Positions 43,960-53,020 of a DNA stretch of 64,000 nt are shown here, in pieces (the first letter of the stretch is position 1; every line of letters begins with the position of its first letter). The notes under the pieces are model-generated. The model searched no databases. It was not told the DNA's origin and was given only the letters and a program-made list of their open reading frames with translations. Made by a program: the position numbers and the translations under genes. Origin of the DNA: Syntrophaceae bacterium UBA2280. GTDB lineage: Bacteria; Desulfobacterota; Syntrophia; Syntrophales; Smithellaceae. Location of the stretch: contig DDWS01000068.1 in NCBI GenBank assembly GCA_002347685.1, positions 43,559 to 107,558 on the forward strand, in the 5' to 3' direction.

Positions 43960-45324
43960 TTATTTTTTGAGCAATCGCTCGTACATGGCGCGCAGCGCGC
44001 TGTCGGCGTAATAATTCTGGAAACCGAAATGAAAACTGATCTGCGCGGGTCCCTGATTGATGATGTCGATATTAATGTTTTGCTCTTTGAGAGCGGTTGC
44101 CGCATCCGCGATGACGCCCGGATGATCCTTCATTCCGATTCCCACGGGGGACAGAATCGTAATATTGTAGTGAAATTCAAAGCGGTCCGGTTTGAACTGA
44201 GTTTCAATGGTCTCTTTGATGTCATTTTCACAACCGACCAGATCGTCCTGGTTGAGCAGGATGGCGACATCGTCCTTGTCGGTGGGGTAGTGATAGGTTT
44301 CAATGTCATAATTGCGCACCACCTCGATGAGGTCATTGACAAAACCGATGTCCTCACCCGCGCCGTCGCGCTCGATGTAGAGATAAGCGACATTGTCATT
44401 GCGTGCGATGCCGACCACCACCTCTTCGGGGACACGCTCCGACACAATCAGCGTCCCTTCAGAAGACGGGTTGTTGGTGTTTCTGATCTGGATGGGGATG
44501 CTCTTTTTTTTGCAGTTGACCATCGCGTCGTAGTGAAACACCTCAAACCCTTTGGAAGATAGCAGACGTATTTCCTTGTAGGTCAGCCGGGGGATCACTC
44601 TGGCTTCGGGAATCAGTCGCGGGTCCACCTGGTAGATGCCGTCCGTGTCGGTCCAGTTTTCATACACAGATGCGTCCATTGCAAAGGCGATTTCACCGCC
44701 GGTCAGGTCTGAACCGCCCCTTGAAAAGACGGCCACGTCGCCTTTTCTGGTGATGCCGTAAAATCCTGGGATGACGGCAACGCCTTCGATGCTGCCGAGT
44801 TTTTTGCGGATGTTCCGGTAGCTGGCGGGCATTACCCGGGCATTGGAAAAATCCTCCGAAACAACGAACCCCATGTCCTCCGGCAGCACCAGTTCAGAAG
44901 GGATGCCCTGACGGTTGAGATACCGGCAGATGATCTCCGCATTATACCGCTCCCCCCTGGAAGCAAGATAATCAGACCTCTTTTTTTCCGGTAGGTTTTT
45001 TTTCAGATCGCTTTCCAGCTGTTTGATGATGTCGGCGCCTTCAACGTTCAAATCATCGATAATACCTTTGAATTTCCCTAAGACCGCTTTATGGCTCTGC
45101 TGAGGACGGATGTCTTTTTGCCGGGACCGGAAGTGCCTGCCACCGGTGGCGATATTGAGCAGATGATCGGTGACTTTTTCAGGGTCGGAAGCGTCTTTAC
45201 CCGGCGCGGAGACGACGACATACCGCCTCGCATTGTTTTGGGAAACAATTTCTTTGACCTTATGGATTTGCCCGGCGTTGGCCACGGATGACCCGCCGAA
45301 TTTGCACACGATCTGATTTTTCAT
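43960..45324 (-). CDS. Aspartate kinase
   Basis: A 454-residue aspartokinase, first step of the lysine/threonine/methionine pathway. Seen: KFGGSSVANAGQI, VVVSAPGKDASD, GRGGSDLTGGEIA (as SRGGSDLTG), ENWTDTDGIYQVDPR and two C-terminal ACT domains for feedback control (FVNDLIEVVRNYD and GVIADAATALKEQNINIDII). ATG 45324 with GAAGGAAGGA is preferred to the frame start at 45381. It is monocistronic and divergent from the MBL gene. The 212 bases between it and the HD-GYP gene show nothing I can name. Confidence 0.93.
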   Translation of the reverse strand: MKNQIVCKFGGSSVANAGQIHKVKEIVSQNNARRYVVVSAPGKDASDPEKVTDHLLNIATGGRHFRSRQKDIRPQQSHKAVLGKFKGIIDDLNVEGADIIKQLESDLKKNLPEKKRSDYLASRGERYNAEIICRYLNRQGIPSELVLPEDMGFVVSEDFSNARVMPASYRNIRKKLGSIEGVAVIPGFYGITRKGDVAVFSRGGSDLTGGEIAFAMDASVYENWTDTDGIYQVDPRLIPEARVIPRLTYKEIRLLSSKGFEVFHYDAMVNCKKKSIPIQIRNTNNPSSEGTLIVSERVPEEVVVGIARNDNVAYLYIERDGAGEDIGFVNDLIEVVRNYDIETYHYPTDKDDVAILLNQDDLVGCENDIKETIETQFKPDRFEFHYNITILSPVGIGMKDHPGVIADAATALKEQNINIDIINQGPAQISFHFGFQNYYADSALRAMYERLLKK

Positions 45325-45471
45325 GGAATCCTTCCTTCTGTGAAGACGATTGGCCGTGCCCTGGACTTCCAGAATCATCACCCAGATAAACTATTTACAA
45401 AGAAAATCAAGAATGTCAAGGTGGCAGGTCCGATAACAGAGGCGACGGTTCACCTGTTTTGTAAATTATGA

Positions 45472-45500
45472 TGGATAATTAACCGATAATTTTCTATATT
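45472..45500 (+). promoter_or_regulatory. Sigma-70-like promoter for the MBL-fold gene
   Basis: TGGATA (45472-45477), a 17-base spacer and TATATT (45495-45500), followed by AGGAG and ATG 45529. Confidence 0.35.
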
Positions 45501-45528
45501 GTCCGCCAAATACATAGGAGATCTCATC

Positions 45529-46419
45529 ATGACCGATCGGCAGTTCGGGAGGGTTCGCTTTATTTATGGAGACAATGGCGGCAAATACCCTTTTAATCAT
45601 TCACTTTATCTTAAAGGTGACAGGGAGCGGGTGATCATTGATCCGGCTTGCTCTGCGGTAAAGCTTGCGGACCTTCGCGATCGAGACGGTGTCGATGCCG
45701 TCTGGCTTTCACACTGGCACGAGGATCATATCCGCTATATGGATCATTTTGAACATTGTTCCGTGTGGCTCTCGAAGCGGGATTTTCCACCGCTTTCGGA
45801 TATTCAGGTGTTTCTGGACTGGTACGGTTTGAAAACACCGCACCATCGCGGATACTGGGAAAAGATCATGCTCGAAGAATTCCATTACAAACCCCTGAGC
45901 CACGCCGGGTTTCTCGCCGACGATACCGCAATCGATTTAGGCGGCTTCACCGTACAGGTGATCGCCACGCCCGGCCACACACCCGGGCATCTGTCTTTTT
46001 TTTTCCCCGAAGAAGAACTGCTTTTCCTGGGGGACTACGATCTGACATCGTTTGGCCCCTGGTATGGAGACGTGGCCTCCAGCATCGAAGATACGATCAC
46101 ATCGATCCGGAAGCTCAGATCGATTCCCGCGAAAAGATGGGTTGCCGCGCACAATGAGGGGCTTTATGAAGAAAATCCCGGTCGCCTTTGGGACGCTTAT
46201 GAAAACATCATTTATGAACGTGAAAACAAACTCCTTGCGTTTCTGGCGCAGCCGAAAACACAAGATGAGATCTGTGCAGCCTGGCTGATCTACGGCCGGC
46301 CGCGCGACCCTTTGGATTTTTTTGAATTCAACGAAAAGGTTCTGGTCGGCAAACATCTGGAGTATCTGCTTCGGCGCCGCCTGATCATTTTGGAGGGTGA
46401 GCGTTATGTCAGGGCGTAG
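45529..46419 (+). CDS. MBL-fold metallohydrolase (glyoxalase II-like)
   Basis: A 296-residue metallo-beta-lactamase fold protein. Metal motif SHWHEDH, then TPGHTPGHLSFFFPEE and LFLGDYDLTS, and a late His in VAAHNEG. The C-terminal 80 residues look like the winged-helix tail of glyoxalase II-like/LACTB2 proteins (PKTQDEICAAWL... LEYLLRRRLI). Thioester or phosphodiester substrates are possible. AGGAG fixes ATG 45529. It precedes the PaaK gene by 74 bases. Confidence 0.82.
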   Translation: MTDRQFGRVRFIYGDNGGKYPFNHSLYLKGDRERVIIDPACSAVKLADLRDRDGVDAVWLSHWHEDHIRYMDHFEHCSVWLSKRDFPPLSDIQVFLDWYGLKTPHHRGYWEKIMLEEFHYKPLSHAGFLADDTAIDLGGFTVQVIATPGHTPGHLSFFFPEEELLFLGDYDLTSFGPWYGDVASSIEDTITSIRKLRSIPAKRWVAAHNEGLYEENPGRLWDAYENIIYERENKLLAFLAQPKTQDEICAAWLIYGRPRDPLDFFEFNEKVLVGKHLEYLLRRRLIILEGERYVRA

Positions 46420-46493
46420 CGGGAGATTTGACTTGATTAAATACGGGCGGGGTTGTAAAAAAGACGTTAAATGGCCTGTGGCCGGAGGATGAA

Positions 46494-47792
46494 ATGTACT
46501 GGGATGAAGAAGTAGAAACCATGGAGCGCTCCAGACTGGAAACGGCACAATGGATTGCGCTTCAGGATACACTCATGAAAGCCGGAAAATCATACTACTA
46601 CGGTAAAACCTTCAGGGAAAACGGGCTGGGTGTCCAATCGCTCAAATCCCCGGCGGATATTACGAAGTTTCCCTTTACCAGCAAGGATGATCTGCGCGAA
46701 AACTGGCCCTACGGTTTTATTGCCGTTCCGAAGGAAGAACTCGTCCGGATGCATTCATCGTCGGGGACGACCGGCCGGGCGACTGTTGTCTTTCACACGG
46801 CTCAGGATATTGCCGTGTGGACCAACCTGCTGGCGCGTTGCCTGTATATGGCGGGAATGCGCAAGGGCGACGTTTTTCAAAACATGATGACCTACGGGCT
46901 GTTTACGGGCGGGCTTGGTTTTCACTACGGCGCGGAGAAAGTCGGCGCGCTGGTGATTCCCGCGGGCGCCGGGAACTCCAAACGCCAGATTCAGCTGATG
47001 AGGGACTTCGCCACCACCGCGGTTCACGTCATCCCCAGCTACGCGCTGCATTTGTCCACGGTGTTTGACGAGATGAATCTCGATCCGCGCAGGGATACCT
47101 CCGTGAAGATCGCTTTTCTGGGCGCGGAGCCGCACACCGAAAAAATGCGCAAAAAAATCGAAGAAATATACGGCTACAAGGCGTTCAATTCCTACGGGTT
47201 GTCTGAGATGAACGGGCCCGGGGTGGCTTTTGAATGCCCCTATCAGGACGGCATGCATATCTGGGAGGACAGTTTTCTGGTGGAGATCATCGACCCGAAA
47301 ACGCTGCAGCCGGTGGCCGACGGGGTTGAAGGCGAGCTGGTGATGACGTCGCTTAAGAAAGAAGGCATGCCGCTCATCCGTTACCGCACGAAGGATCTGA
47401 CAAGGATCATCCCGGGGACCTGCGCCTGCGGCCGCACACACCGCCGCATCGAGAGGATCAAGGGACGGACGGACGACATGCTGATTCTCAAGGGCGTCAA
47501 TATCTTCCCGATGCAGATTGAAAGAAAACTGATGGACATCGCGGGCGTCGGGACCAATTTTCTGATCATTCTCACCCGGGAGGGGTTTAACGATGACATG
47601 ACGGTGAAAGTCGAAGTGAACAGGAATTATTTTTCCGGTGATCTAAAGCAATTAGAAACCCTTCGGAAGAAAATCGTTGAAGAACTCAAGGGTGAAATCT
47701 TGATTACCCCCAAAATTGATCTGGTGGAACCGGACAGCATTCCGAAAGGCGAAGGCAAGGCGGTCAGGGTGATTGACAACAGAAAAGAATAA
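46494..47792 (+). CDS. Phenylacetate-CoA ligase-type enzyme
   Basis: A 432-residue adenylate-forming ligase that would make an aryl-CoA from the acid, ATP and CoA. Seen: adenylation loop SSSGTTGR, MTYGLFTGGLGFHYG, SYGLSEMNGPG, MPLIRYRTKDLTRI, ACGRTHRRIERIKGRTDD and the catalytic Lys in GEGKAVRVID. Length and motifs match PaaK. Close relatives may use benzoate or other aryl acids. GGAGG lies before the start. An ACT gene follows after 14 bases, a pairing common with PaaK in anaerobes. Confidence 0.9.
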   Translation: MYWDEEVETMERSRLETAQWIALQDTLMKAGKSYYYGKTFRENGLGVQSLKSPADITKFPFTSKDDLRENWPYGFIAVPKEELVRMHSSSGTTGRATVVFHTAQDIAVWTNLLARCLYMAGMRKGDVFQNMMTYGLFTGGLGFHYGAEKVGALVIPAGAGNSKRQIQLMRDFATTAVHVIPSYALHLSTVFDEMNLDPRRDTSVKIAFLGAEPHTEKMRKKIEEIYGYKAFNSYGLSEMNGPGVAFECPYQDGMHIWEDSFLVEIIDPKTLQPVADGVEGELVMTSLKKEGMPLIRYRTKDLTRIIPGTCACGRTHRRIERIKGRTDDMLILKGVNIFPMQIERKLMDIAGVGTNFLIILTREGFNDDMTVKVEVNRNYFSGDLKQLETLRKKIVEELKGEILITPKIDLVEPDSIPKGEGKAVRVIDNRKE

Positions 47793-47806
47793 AACGAGGA
47801 GAAAGT

Positions 47807-48262
47807 ATGATTGCCTATCAGTTATCCGTGTTCGCGGAGGACAAACCGGGAAAACTGGCGCATGTCACAGGCGTTCTGGCCAGGGCCGGCATCAGTATCC
47901 GGGCGACGACCATATCAACATCCGATACGTTTGGCGTCATCAATCTGATCGTAGACGAGCCGAAGCGCGCGGAAAAGGTGCTGACGGAAGCCGGGATGAC
48001 CGTTCACCTCAAGAGCGTTCTGGCCGTTTTGATTCCCGACCGGCCGGGCGGACTCGACAAGCTGATGCAGCTTTTGTATCACGAAGGTATGAATATCAAC
48101 AATGCCTACGGCTTTGTGCTGGAGTGCTCGGCCCGGGCTGTTTTTATCGTCGATGTGGATCAGATCGAAAAAACGGAAAAACTCGTGGAGAAGAACGGGT
48201 TTAAAACACTCGATACGCAGGCGCTCTCAGCGATAGAACCGTTTCACTACATGAAGTACTGA
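47807..48262 (+). CDS. Tandem ACT-domain protein
   Basis: A 151-residue protein made of two ACT domains: residues about 2-70 (QLSVFAEDKPGKLAHVTGVLARAGISIR) and 72-140 (VLAVLIPDRPGGLDKLMQLLYHEGMNINNAY). ACT domains bind amino acids and regulate enzymes. Its position 14 bases after the PaaK-type gene suggests it controls that ligase or the pathway. The effector is unknown. Confidence 0.88.
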   Translation: MIAYQLSVFAEDKPGKLAHVTGVLARAGISIRATTISTSDTFGVINLIVDEPKRAEKVLTEAGMTVHLKSVLAVLIPDRPGGLDKLMQLLYHEGMNINNAYGFVLECSARAVFIVDVDQIEKTEKLVEKNGFKTLDTQALSAIEPFHYMKY

Positions 48263-48277
48263 TAAGGAGATCACATC

Positions 48278-48712
48278 ATGGCGCACCAGGACAAGGGAAA
48301 GTATTTTGAAAAGCATCCTCAGGGCACACCAATCAGCGAAGATTTGAAACAGGCCATCCTGAAAGCCGCAAAGGACGGCAACGTGGCCTGCAAGGCAGCC
48401 GAAAAAATCGCCGGGAAGCTGCAGGTGAGTATCGGGGAGGTCGGCGTGGGCATTGACATGCTCAATATCAACATTGTTGAATGCCAGCTTGGGCTTTTCG
48501 GTTTCGACGGCAAGAAAAAGCTTGTGGTTCCCGCCGCGTCCGTCTTGCCGGATCTGGAAGCCGCCATCCGCAAGGCGCTCGTCGTGGACCGGCTTGCCTG
48601 TGCGTCGGCCTGGGAAATTGCCGATCGACTCAAGATCAAGCGCCTGGATGTCTGCGCTGCCTGCGAACATCTCAAGATCAAAGTCAAACCCTGTCAGCTC
48701 GGTGCTTTTTAA
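48278..48712 (+). CDS. Internally duplicated protein of unknown function
   Basis: A 144-residue soluble protein I do not recognise by name. Two halves repeat: VACKAAEKIAGKLQVSI near residue 36, ending in IVECQLGLF, and LACASAWEIADRLKIKR near residue 107, ending in VKPCQLGAF. Each has a Cys after Ala and a CQLG motif, with a helix-turn-helix-like body between. This suggests two winged-helix-like units, perhaps metal- or thiol-linked. It lies between the ACT and CoA-transferase genes, 15 bases after the former. Confidence 0.6.
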   Translation: MAHQDKGKYFEKHPQGTPISEDLKQAILKAAKDGNVACKAAEKIAGKLQVSIGEVGVGIDMLNINIVECQLGLFGFDGKKKLVVPAASVLPDLEAAIRKALVVDRLACASAWEIADRLKIKRLDVCAACEHLKIKVKPCQLGAF

Positions 48713-48778
48713 TTTTGCACAAAGATTCATATTACGGTTGCCTGTTCTTTGAGCGTATGCAGGAGAGGTGTGAGCAGC

Positions 48779-50647
48779 ATGATCCTTGACTGGCAAAAAA
48801 CCTATCAGGAAAGACTGACGGACGCCGCAAGCGCTTTATCGCGGATCCGGCGCGGGGCGCGGATCTTCATTGGTTCGGCCTGCGGGGAGCCTCAAATGCT
48901 CTTCAAGACGCTGCTCGATTCAGCGCAGAATCTTGCCGATGTCGAAGTGATTCACTTTCTGGATATCGGGGTCACCCCCTATACAACAGATAAGTACAAT
49001 GAAGCTTTCCGGCACAATGCCCTGTTCATCGGATCAAATTCCAGGGCGGCCATCCGGGAGGGAAACGCCGACTATACTCCGGTGTTTCTGTCCGAGATTC
49101 CCCTTCTGATTCAGCGGGGCGCCATGCCCATCGATGTCGCCTTGATCACCGTGTCCCCGCCCGACAAAAGCGGGTATGTCAGCCTGGGCATTTCCGTGGA
49201 CATCACCAGAACGGCGGCTCAAATGGCGCGCTACGTGGTGGCGGAAGTCAATCCGAACATGCCCAGAACCCTGGGCGACAGCTTTCTGCATGTCAGTGAA
49301 ATTTCCGCTTTTGTGGAAAGCAATATGCCGCTTCTGGAGTTTGAGGAAAAATCGCCGGATCATATTGCGGCAGCCATCGGCCAACTGATCGCGGACCTGA
49401 TTGACAACGAATCCACACTCCAGACGGGTATAGGCAAAATCCCCAATTCGGTTTTTCCCTATCTTAAAAACAAAAAAGACCTGGGCATCCACACGGAAAC
49501 CTTTACCGACGGCCTCATGGATCTGATAGAGGGCGGTGTGGTCACCTGTAAAAGGAAAACATTGCATCCGGGGAAAGTTGTCGCGGCCTTTTGCATGGGC
49601 ACCAGACGCCTCTACGACTATGTGCACGACAATCCGCTGTTTGAGTTTCGCCCGTGCAAATATGTCAACGATCCGTACGTGATTGCTCAAAATGATAAGA
49701 TGGTGTCCATCAATTCCGCGCTCACGGTTGATCTGACCGGCCAGGTATGTTCCGATTCGCTGGGCTTTGAATTTTACAGCGGCATCGGCGGGCAGGTGGA
49801 TTTTGTGCGCGGCTCGGCTATGTCCAGGCGCGGCAAATCGATCATGGTACTGCCCTCCACAACGGATCAGGGAAAGACCTCCCGAATTGTGCCCTATCAT
49901 TCTCCCGGCAGCGGCGTGGTGGTGACGCGTGGGGATATTCACTATGTGGTAACGGAGTACGGTGTTGCCTATGTCCATGGCAAATCGATCAGGGAAAGAG
50001 CCCTGAAGCTCATCAGCATCGCCCATCCCGATTTCCGCGCCTCGCTGTTGGCCGCAGCCAAGCAGCAGCGATATATTTTTCAGGACCAGACTCTCCCGGT
50101 TGTTTTGTATCCGAAGGAATACGAAGTCTATTGGACCGACAAGCAGCAAACCCGGATCTTTTTCCGTCCGGTGAAGGCGACAGACGAACGGGCGATTCAG
50201 GACCTCATCTATGGCTTGCCAAAGCAGGATGTCTTTACCCGGTTTTTTCAAAGCCTCAAATCCTTTTCCCATAAAGTGGCCATGCCTCTGGCCGCGATTG
50301 ATTACAACGACAAGATGGCCATTGCCGCCGTGATCGGCAGGGAAGAGCCGGAAGGCCGTGAGGAGATTGTGGCCATCGGCCGGTACATCAATGATCCGAA
50401 CACGAGCTTTGCAGAAGTGGCCTTTACGACCCACCGGGACTGGCAGGCCCGCGGCATCGGCACGTTCCTGCTTCGATACCTCATCCGCATTGCGAAGGAA
50501 AAAAGCATTGCGGGGTTTACGGCGGATGTGCTTTCGCAAAATAAACCGATGATGCAGGTATTTTCAAAATCCGGTTATCCCATGACGACGCATCTTGAAG
50601 ATGGCGTCTATGAATTGAAAATTGACTTCAGCGGTGATGCATCATAG
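48779..50647 (+). CDS. Acetyl-CoA hydrolase/CoA-transferase fused to GNAT domain
   Basis: A 622-residue protein. Residues about 1-440 are an acetyl-CoA hydrolase/4-hydroxybutyrate CoA-transferase-type enzyme; the catalytic Glu lies in SLGFEFYSGIGGQVDFVRGS, and TDQGKTSRIVPY and ATEYGVA-like VTEYGVAYVHG are present. Residues about 450-610 are a GNAT domain (FFRPVKATDER... WQARGIGTFLLRYLIRIA) ending with a C-terminal strand. The fusion suggests that acyl-CoA produced or used feeds acetylation, or that the GNAT regulates. ATG 48779 with GAGAGGTG upstream is preferred. Confidence 0.88.
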   Translation: MILDWQKTYQERLTDAASALSRIRRGARIFIGSACGEPQMLFKTLLDSAQNLADVEVIHFLDIGVTPYTTDKYNEAFRHNALFIGSNSRAAIREGNADYTPVFLSEIPLLIQRGAMPIDVALITVSPPDKSGYVSLGISVDITRTAAQMARYVVAEVNPNMPRTLGDSFLHVSEISAFVESNMPLLEFEEKSPDHIAAAIGQLIADLIDNESTLQTGIGKIPNSVFPYLKNKKDLGIHTETFTDGLMDLIEGGVVTCKRKTLHPGKVVAAFCMGTRRLYDYVHDNPLFEFRPCKYVNDPYVIAQNDKMVSINSALTVDLTGQVCSDSLGFEFYSGIGGQVDFVRGSAMSRRGKSIMVLPSTTDQGKTSRIVPYHSPGSGVVVTRGDIHYVVTEYGVAYVHGKSIRERALKLISIAHPDFRASLLAAAKQQRYIFQDQTLPVVLYPKEYEVYWTDKQQTRIFFRPVKATDERAIQDLIYGLPKQDVFTRFFQSLKSFSHKVAMPLAAIDYNDKMAIAAVIGREEPEGREEIVAIGRYINDPNTSFAEVAFTTHRDWQARGIGTFLLRYLIRIAKEKSIAGFTADVLSQNKPMMQVFSKSGYPMTTHLEDGVYELKIDFSGDAS

Positions 50648-50699
50648 AAGTCAAGGATCGGCGGGGGATGATACCAAACCTTTTTCAAGGAGCGAGAAG

Positions 50700-51671
50700 A
50701 TGGATACCAGACGGGACTTTATCAGGAAAAGCGCGATTCTGTGCGCGGCGGCCGGTCTGCCGCTGGCGCTTCCCTCCGGAGGGCACGCGGCTGTGAGGGA
50801 AATGAAAATCCGCGATCCGAAAAATGCGCTGATCCTCTATTACACGCAGACAGGCATGACCCGCCGCTACGGAGGGCTGATCGCCTGCCTCCTGAAAGAA
50901 AACGGCCTTGCCGTAAATCTGGCTGACATGCGGCATTTCGACAAAAATGCTCTGACGGATTACGATTTGATCCTGGTCGGTTCGCCGGTTTTTTATTACG
51001 ACATTCCGTCTAATGTGAGCGATTGGCTCTCTTTCCTGCCGTCGATTCCGGGTGTTCCGGTGGCGGCGTTTGTTTCCTTCGGAGGCCCCGAAGGCAATCA
51101 GCATAATGCTTTGTGCCACGCCCTCAGGCTTCTGGAAAATGCGGGGGGTGCGACGGCGGGGATGGACGCCTTTCGCAGTGTGCCGGGCTATCCCACGCCC
51201 GATTGGGACAGTGCCAATCAGCGATCAGGCGAGCACCTGCCCGATGAACACACGTTCGAGCAGGTGCGGGCCTTTACCGGACGAGTGCTCGCACAGGTTG
51301 GCCGTGGTGAATCTGTCGGGTATGAAGCCCAAATCGCTCTTCGTGAGTTTTTACGGATACTGCCGCTGGTCTGGCTCAACAAGAAAGCGATCAGCAAACA
51401 CACGGTCGACGGCGATAAATGTATTTTGTGTCGAGCCTGTGTGAAGACGTGTCCGACCGGCGCCATCCATCCCGACAGGCAGTTCGTGGATCGGGAGAAA
51501 TGCATTGCCTGTTTCGGCTGTCTGAATAATTGCCCGGTGGACGCCGTGGTCATGGAGTACCGCGGGAAGCGACTGTACGGTTTTCCGGAATATCTCAGAC
51601 GAAGGAAGATTGCCATTGCCGAGCCGCCGGAGTTTCAGACATGCAGGCCGGAAGATACCGGGGAAGTGTAA
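50700..51671 (+). CDS. Tat-exported flavodoxin-ferredoxin protein (EFR1-like)
   Basis: A 323-residue protein. A twin-arginine signal (TRRDFIRKSAILCAAAGLPLAL) precedes a flavodoxin-like domain (ILYYTQTGMTRRYGG; LILVGSPVFYYDIPSNV) and a C-terminal ferredoxin domain with two [4Fe-4S] motifs, CILCRACVKTCP and CIACFGCLNNCP. It probably moves electrons in the periplasm; EFR1-type proteins are normally cytosolic, so the Tat signal is notable. AGGAG fixes ATG 50700. It follows the CoA-transferase gene by 52 bases. Confidence 0.85.
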   Translation: MDTRRDFIRKSAILCAAAGLPLALPSGGHAAVREMKIRDPKNALILYYTQTGMTRRYGGLIACLLKENGLAVNLADMRHFDKNALTDYDLILVGSPVFYYDIPSNVSDWLSFLPSIPGVPVAAFVSFGGPEGNQHNALCHALRLLENAGGATAGMDAFRSVPGYPTPDWDSANQRSGEHLPDEHTFEQVRAFTGRVLAQVGRGESVGYEAQIALREFLRILPLVWLNKKAISKHTVDGDKCILCRACVKTCPTGAIHPDRQFVDREKCIACFGCLNNCPVDAVVMEYRGKRLYGFPEYLRRRKIAIAEPPEFQTCRPEDTGEV

Positions 51672-51704
51672 CGAAACGGGTAACAACAACACAGGACGCG
51701 GCCA

Positions 51705-52994
51705 ATGGAGTTTTTCATCCTCGCGGGGCTCATATTTTTAAACGGACTGTTCTCCATGTATGAGATCGCACTGGTGTCCGCCCGCCGGTCGCGCCTCGAA
51801 GAAAAGGCCGCCGCCGGAAGCACCGGTGCCGCCGCGGCCCTCGAAATGCTCGAGGAACCCGAGCAGATCTTTTCCGCCATTCAGGTGGGGATTACGCTCA
51901 TCGGCATTCTGACTGGCGCCTATGGCGGCGTGATGATCGCCGCGGATCTTGCGCCGGTGTTTGAACATGTCGCCCTGCTGGCGCCGTATGCGCAGACGCT
52001 GGCTTTTATGCTGGTGGTCGGTGTCATCACCTACCTTTCCGTGGTTGCAGGGGAGCTCGTGCCGAAAACCATCGCCATCAATTACGCGGAACCCATCGCG
52101 ACAGCTTTTTCGCCGCTGATGAAGCTCTATCGGTTTGCGGCCTATCCCGTCGTCTGGTTTTTGAGCGCTTCCACACGGATGATCCTCCGCGTGTTCCATA
52201 TCGAAAGAAAGGGACAGCCTCCGATTTCAGATGAGGAACTACGGATTTTGCTCAAAAAAGGGTTCGAGCACGGTGTTTTTGAAAAAGGGGAATCCGACAT
52301 CATCAACGAGGTCATCCGTTTCGGGGATAAACGGGCCGGCGCCCTGATGACGCACCGCGTGGATGTGCAGTGGGTCGACGCACACCAGTCTGCCGAACAG
52401 ATTCTCAATGTGGCGCTGACCACGCCTCACCCGCGCCTGCCGGTGTGTGAAGGCCATATTGACCGGATCCGCGGCGCGGTCAACACCCGGGACATTCTGG
52501 CCTACTCCCTGCGCCATCAAACCCTGCATCTGGAGGCCATCATTTTCGAGCCCCTCTACATTCCCGAGCAGACGCCGGGGCTTCACGTTTTGGAAATGTT
52601 TCGCAAATCCAAAATGCATTTCGGTGTTGTCGTCAATGAATACGGTTCCATCGAGGGCATTATCACTCTGCATGACCTGGTGGAGAATATCATGGGCGAC
52701 CTGCCGGAGCACGAAGACGGCGATGCGCCTGATGTGTTTCAGCGCGAGGATGGCTCCTATCTGATCGACGGTTCAACCATGATTGAGGATGTGGAAGATC
52801 TTCTGAAAAATCCTTCCCTTTTCGACGCCGATGGAGAAAGGCCCGACGTCAACACCCTGGGCGGCATGGCCATGTTTAAGCTCAAGCGCCTTCCAAAAAC
52901 GGGTGACAGGTTTTACGCGGGCGGCTATTTATTCGAGATCGTCGATATGGACGGCAAGCGAGTGGACAAGCTCCTGGTGAAAGCCGTTCCCTGA
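51705..52994 (+). CDS. CNNM/CorC-type membrane protein with CBS domains
   Basis: A 429-residue inner-membrane protein. A DUF21/CNNM transmembrane domain covers about 1-190 (LNGLFSMYEIALVSARRSRLEEKA; SVVAGELVPKTIAI), two CBS domains about 205-330 (ALMTHRVDVQWVD; FGVVVNEYGSIEGIITLHDLVENIMG), and a CorC_HlyC domain 345-425. Such proteins take part in magnesium/cobalt homeostasis; the hemolysin name is historical. It starts 33 bases after the preceding stop. Confidence 0.92.
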   Translation: MEFFILAGLIFLNGLFSMYEIALVSARRSRLEEKAAAGSTGAAAALEMLEEPEQIFSAIQVGITLIGILTGAYGGVMIAADLAPVFEHVALLAPYAQTLAFMLVVGVITYLSVVAGELVPKTIAINYAEPIATAFSPLMKLYRFAAYPVVWFLSASTRMILRVFHIERKGQPPISDEELRILLKKGFEHGVFEKGESDIINEVIRFGDKRAGALMTHRVDVQWVDAHQSAEQILNVALTTPHPRLPVCEGHIDRIRGAVNTRDILAYSLRHQTLHLEAIIFEPLYIPEQTPGLHVLEMFRKSKMHFGVVVNEYGSIEGIITLHDLVENIMGDLPEHEDGDAPDVFQREDGSYLIDGSTMIEDVEDLLKNPSLFDADGERPDVNTLGGMAMFKLKRLPKTGDRFYAGGYLFEIVDMDGKRVDKLLVKAVP

Positions 52995-53020
52995 AAAGAC
53001 GTGTCCACCGCCGCAAGGCT

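Noticed and set aside
45325..45528. Lysine riboswitch upstream of aspartate kinase
   Set aside because: No multi-helix L-box layout could be seen in the roughly 200 bases, and the RBS region looks ordinary.
49034..50539. Minus-strand 501-codon frame opposite the CoA-transferase
   Set aside because: The opposite strand encodes a full CoA-transferase-GNAT protein with catalytic motifs; the antisense frame has none.
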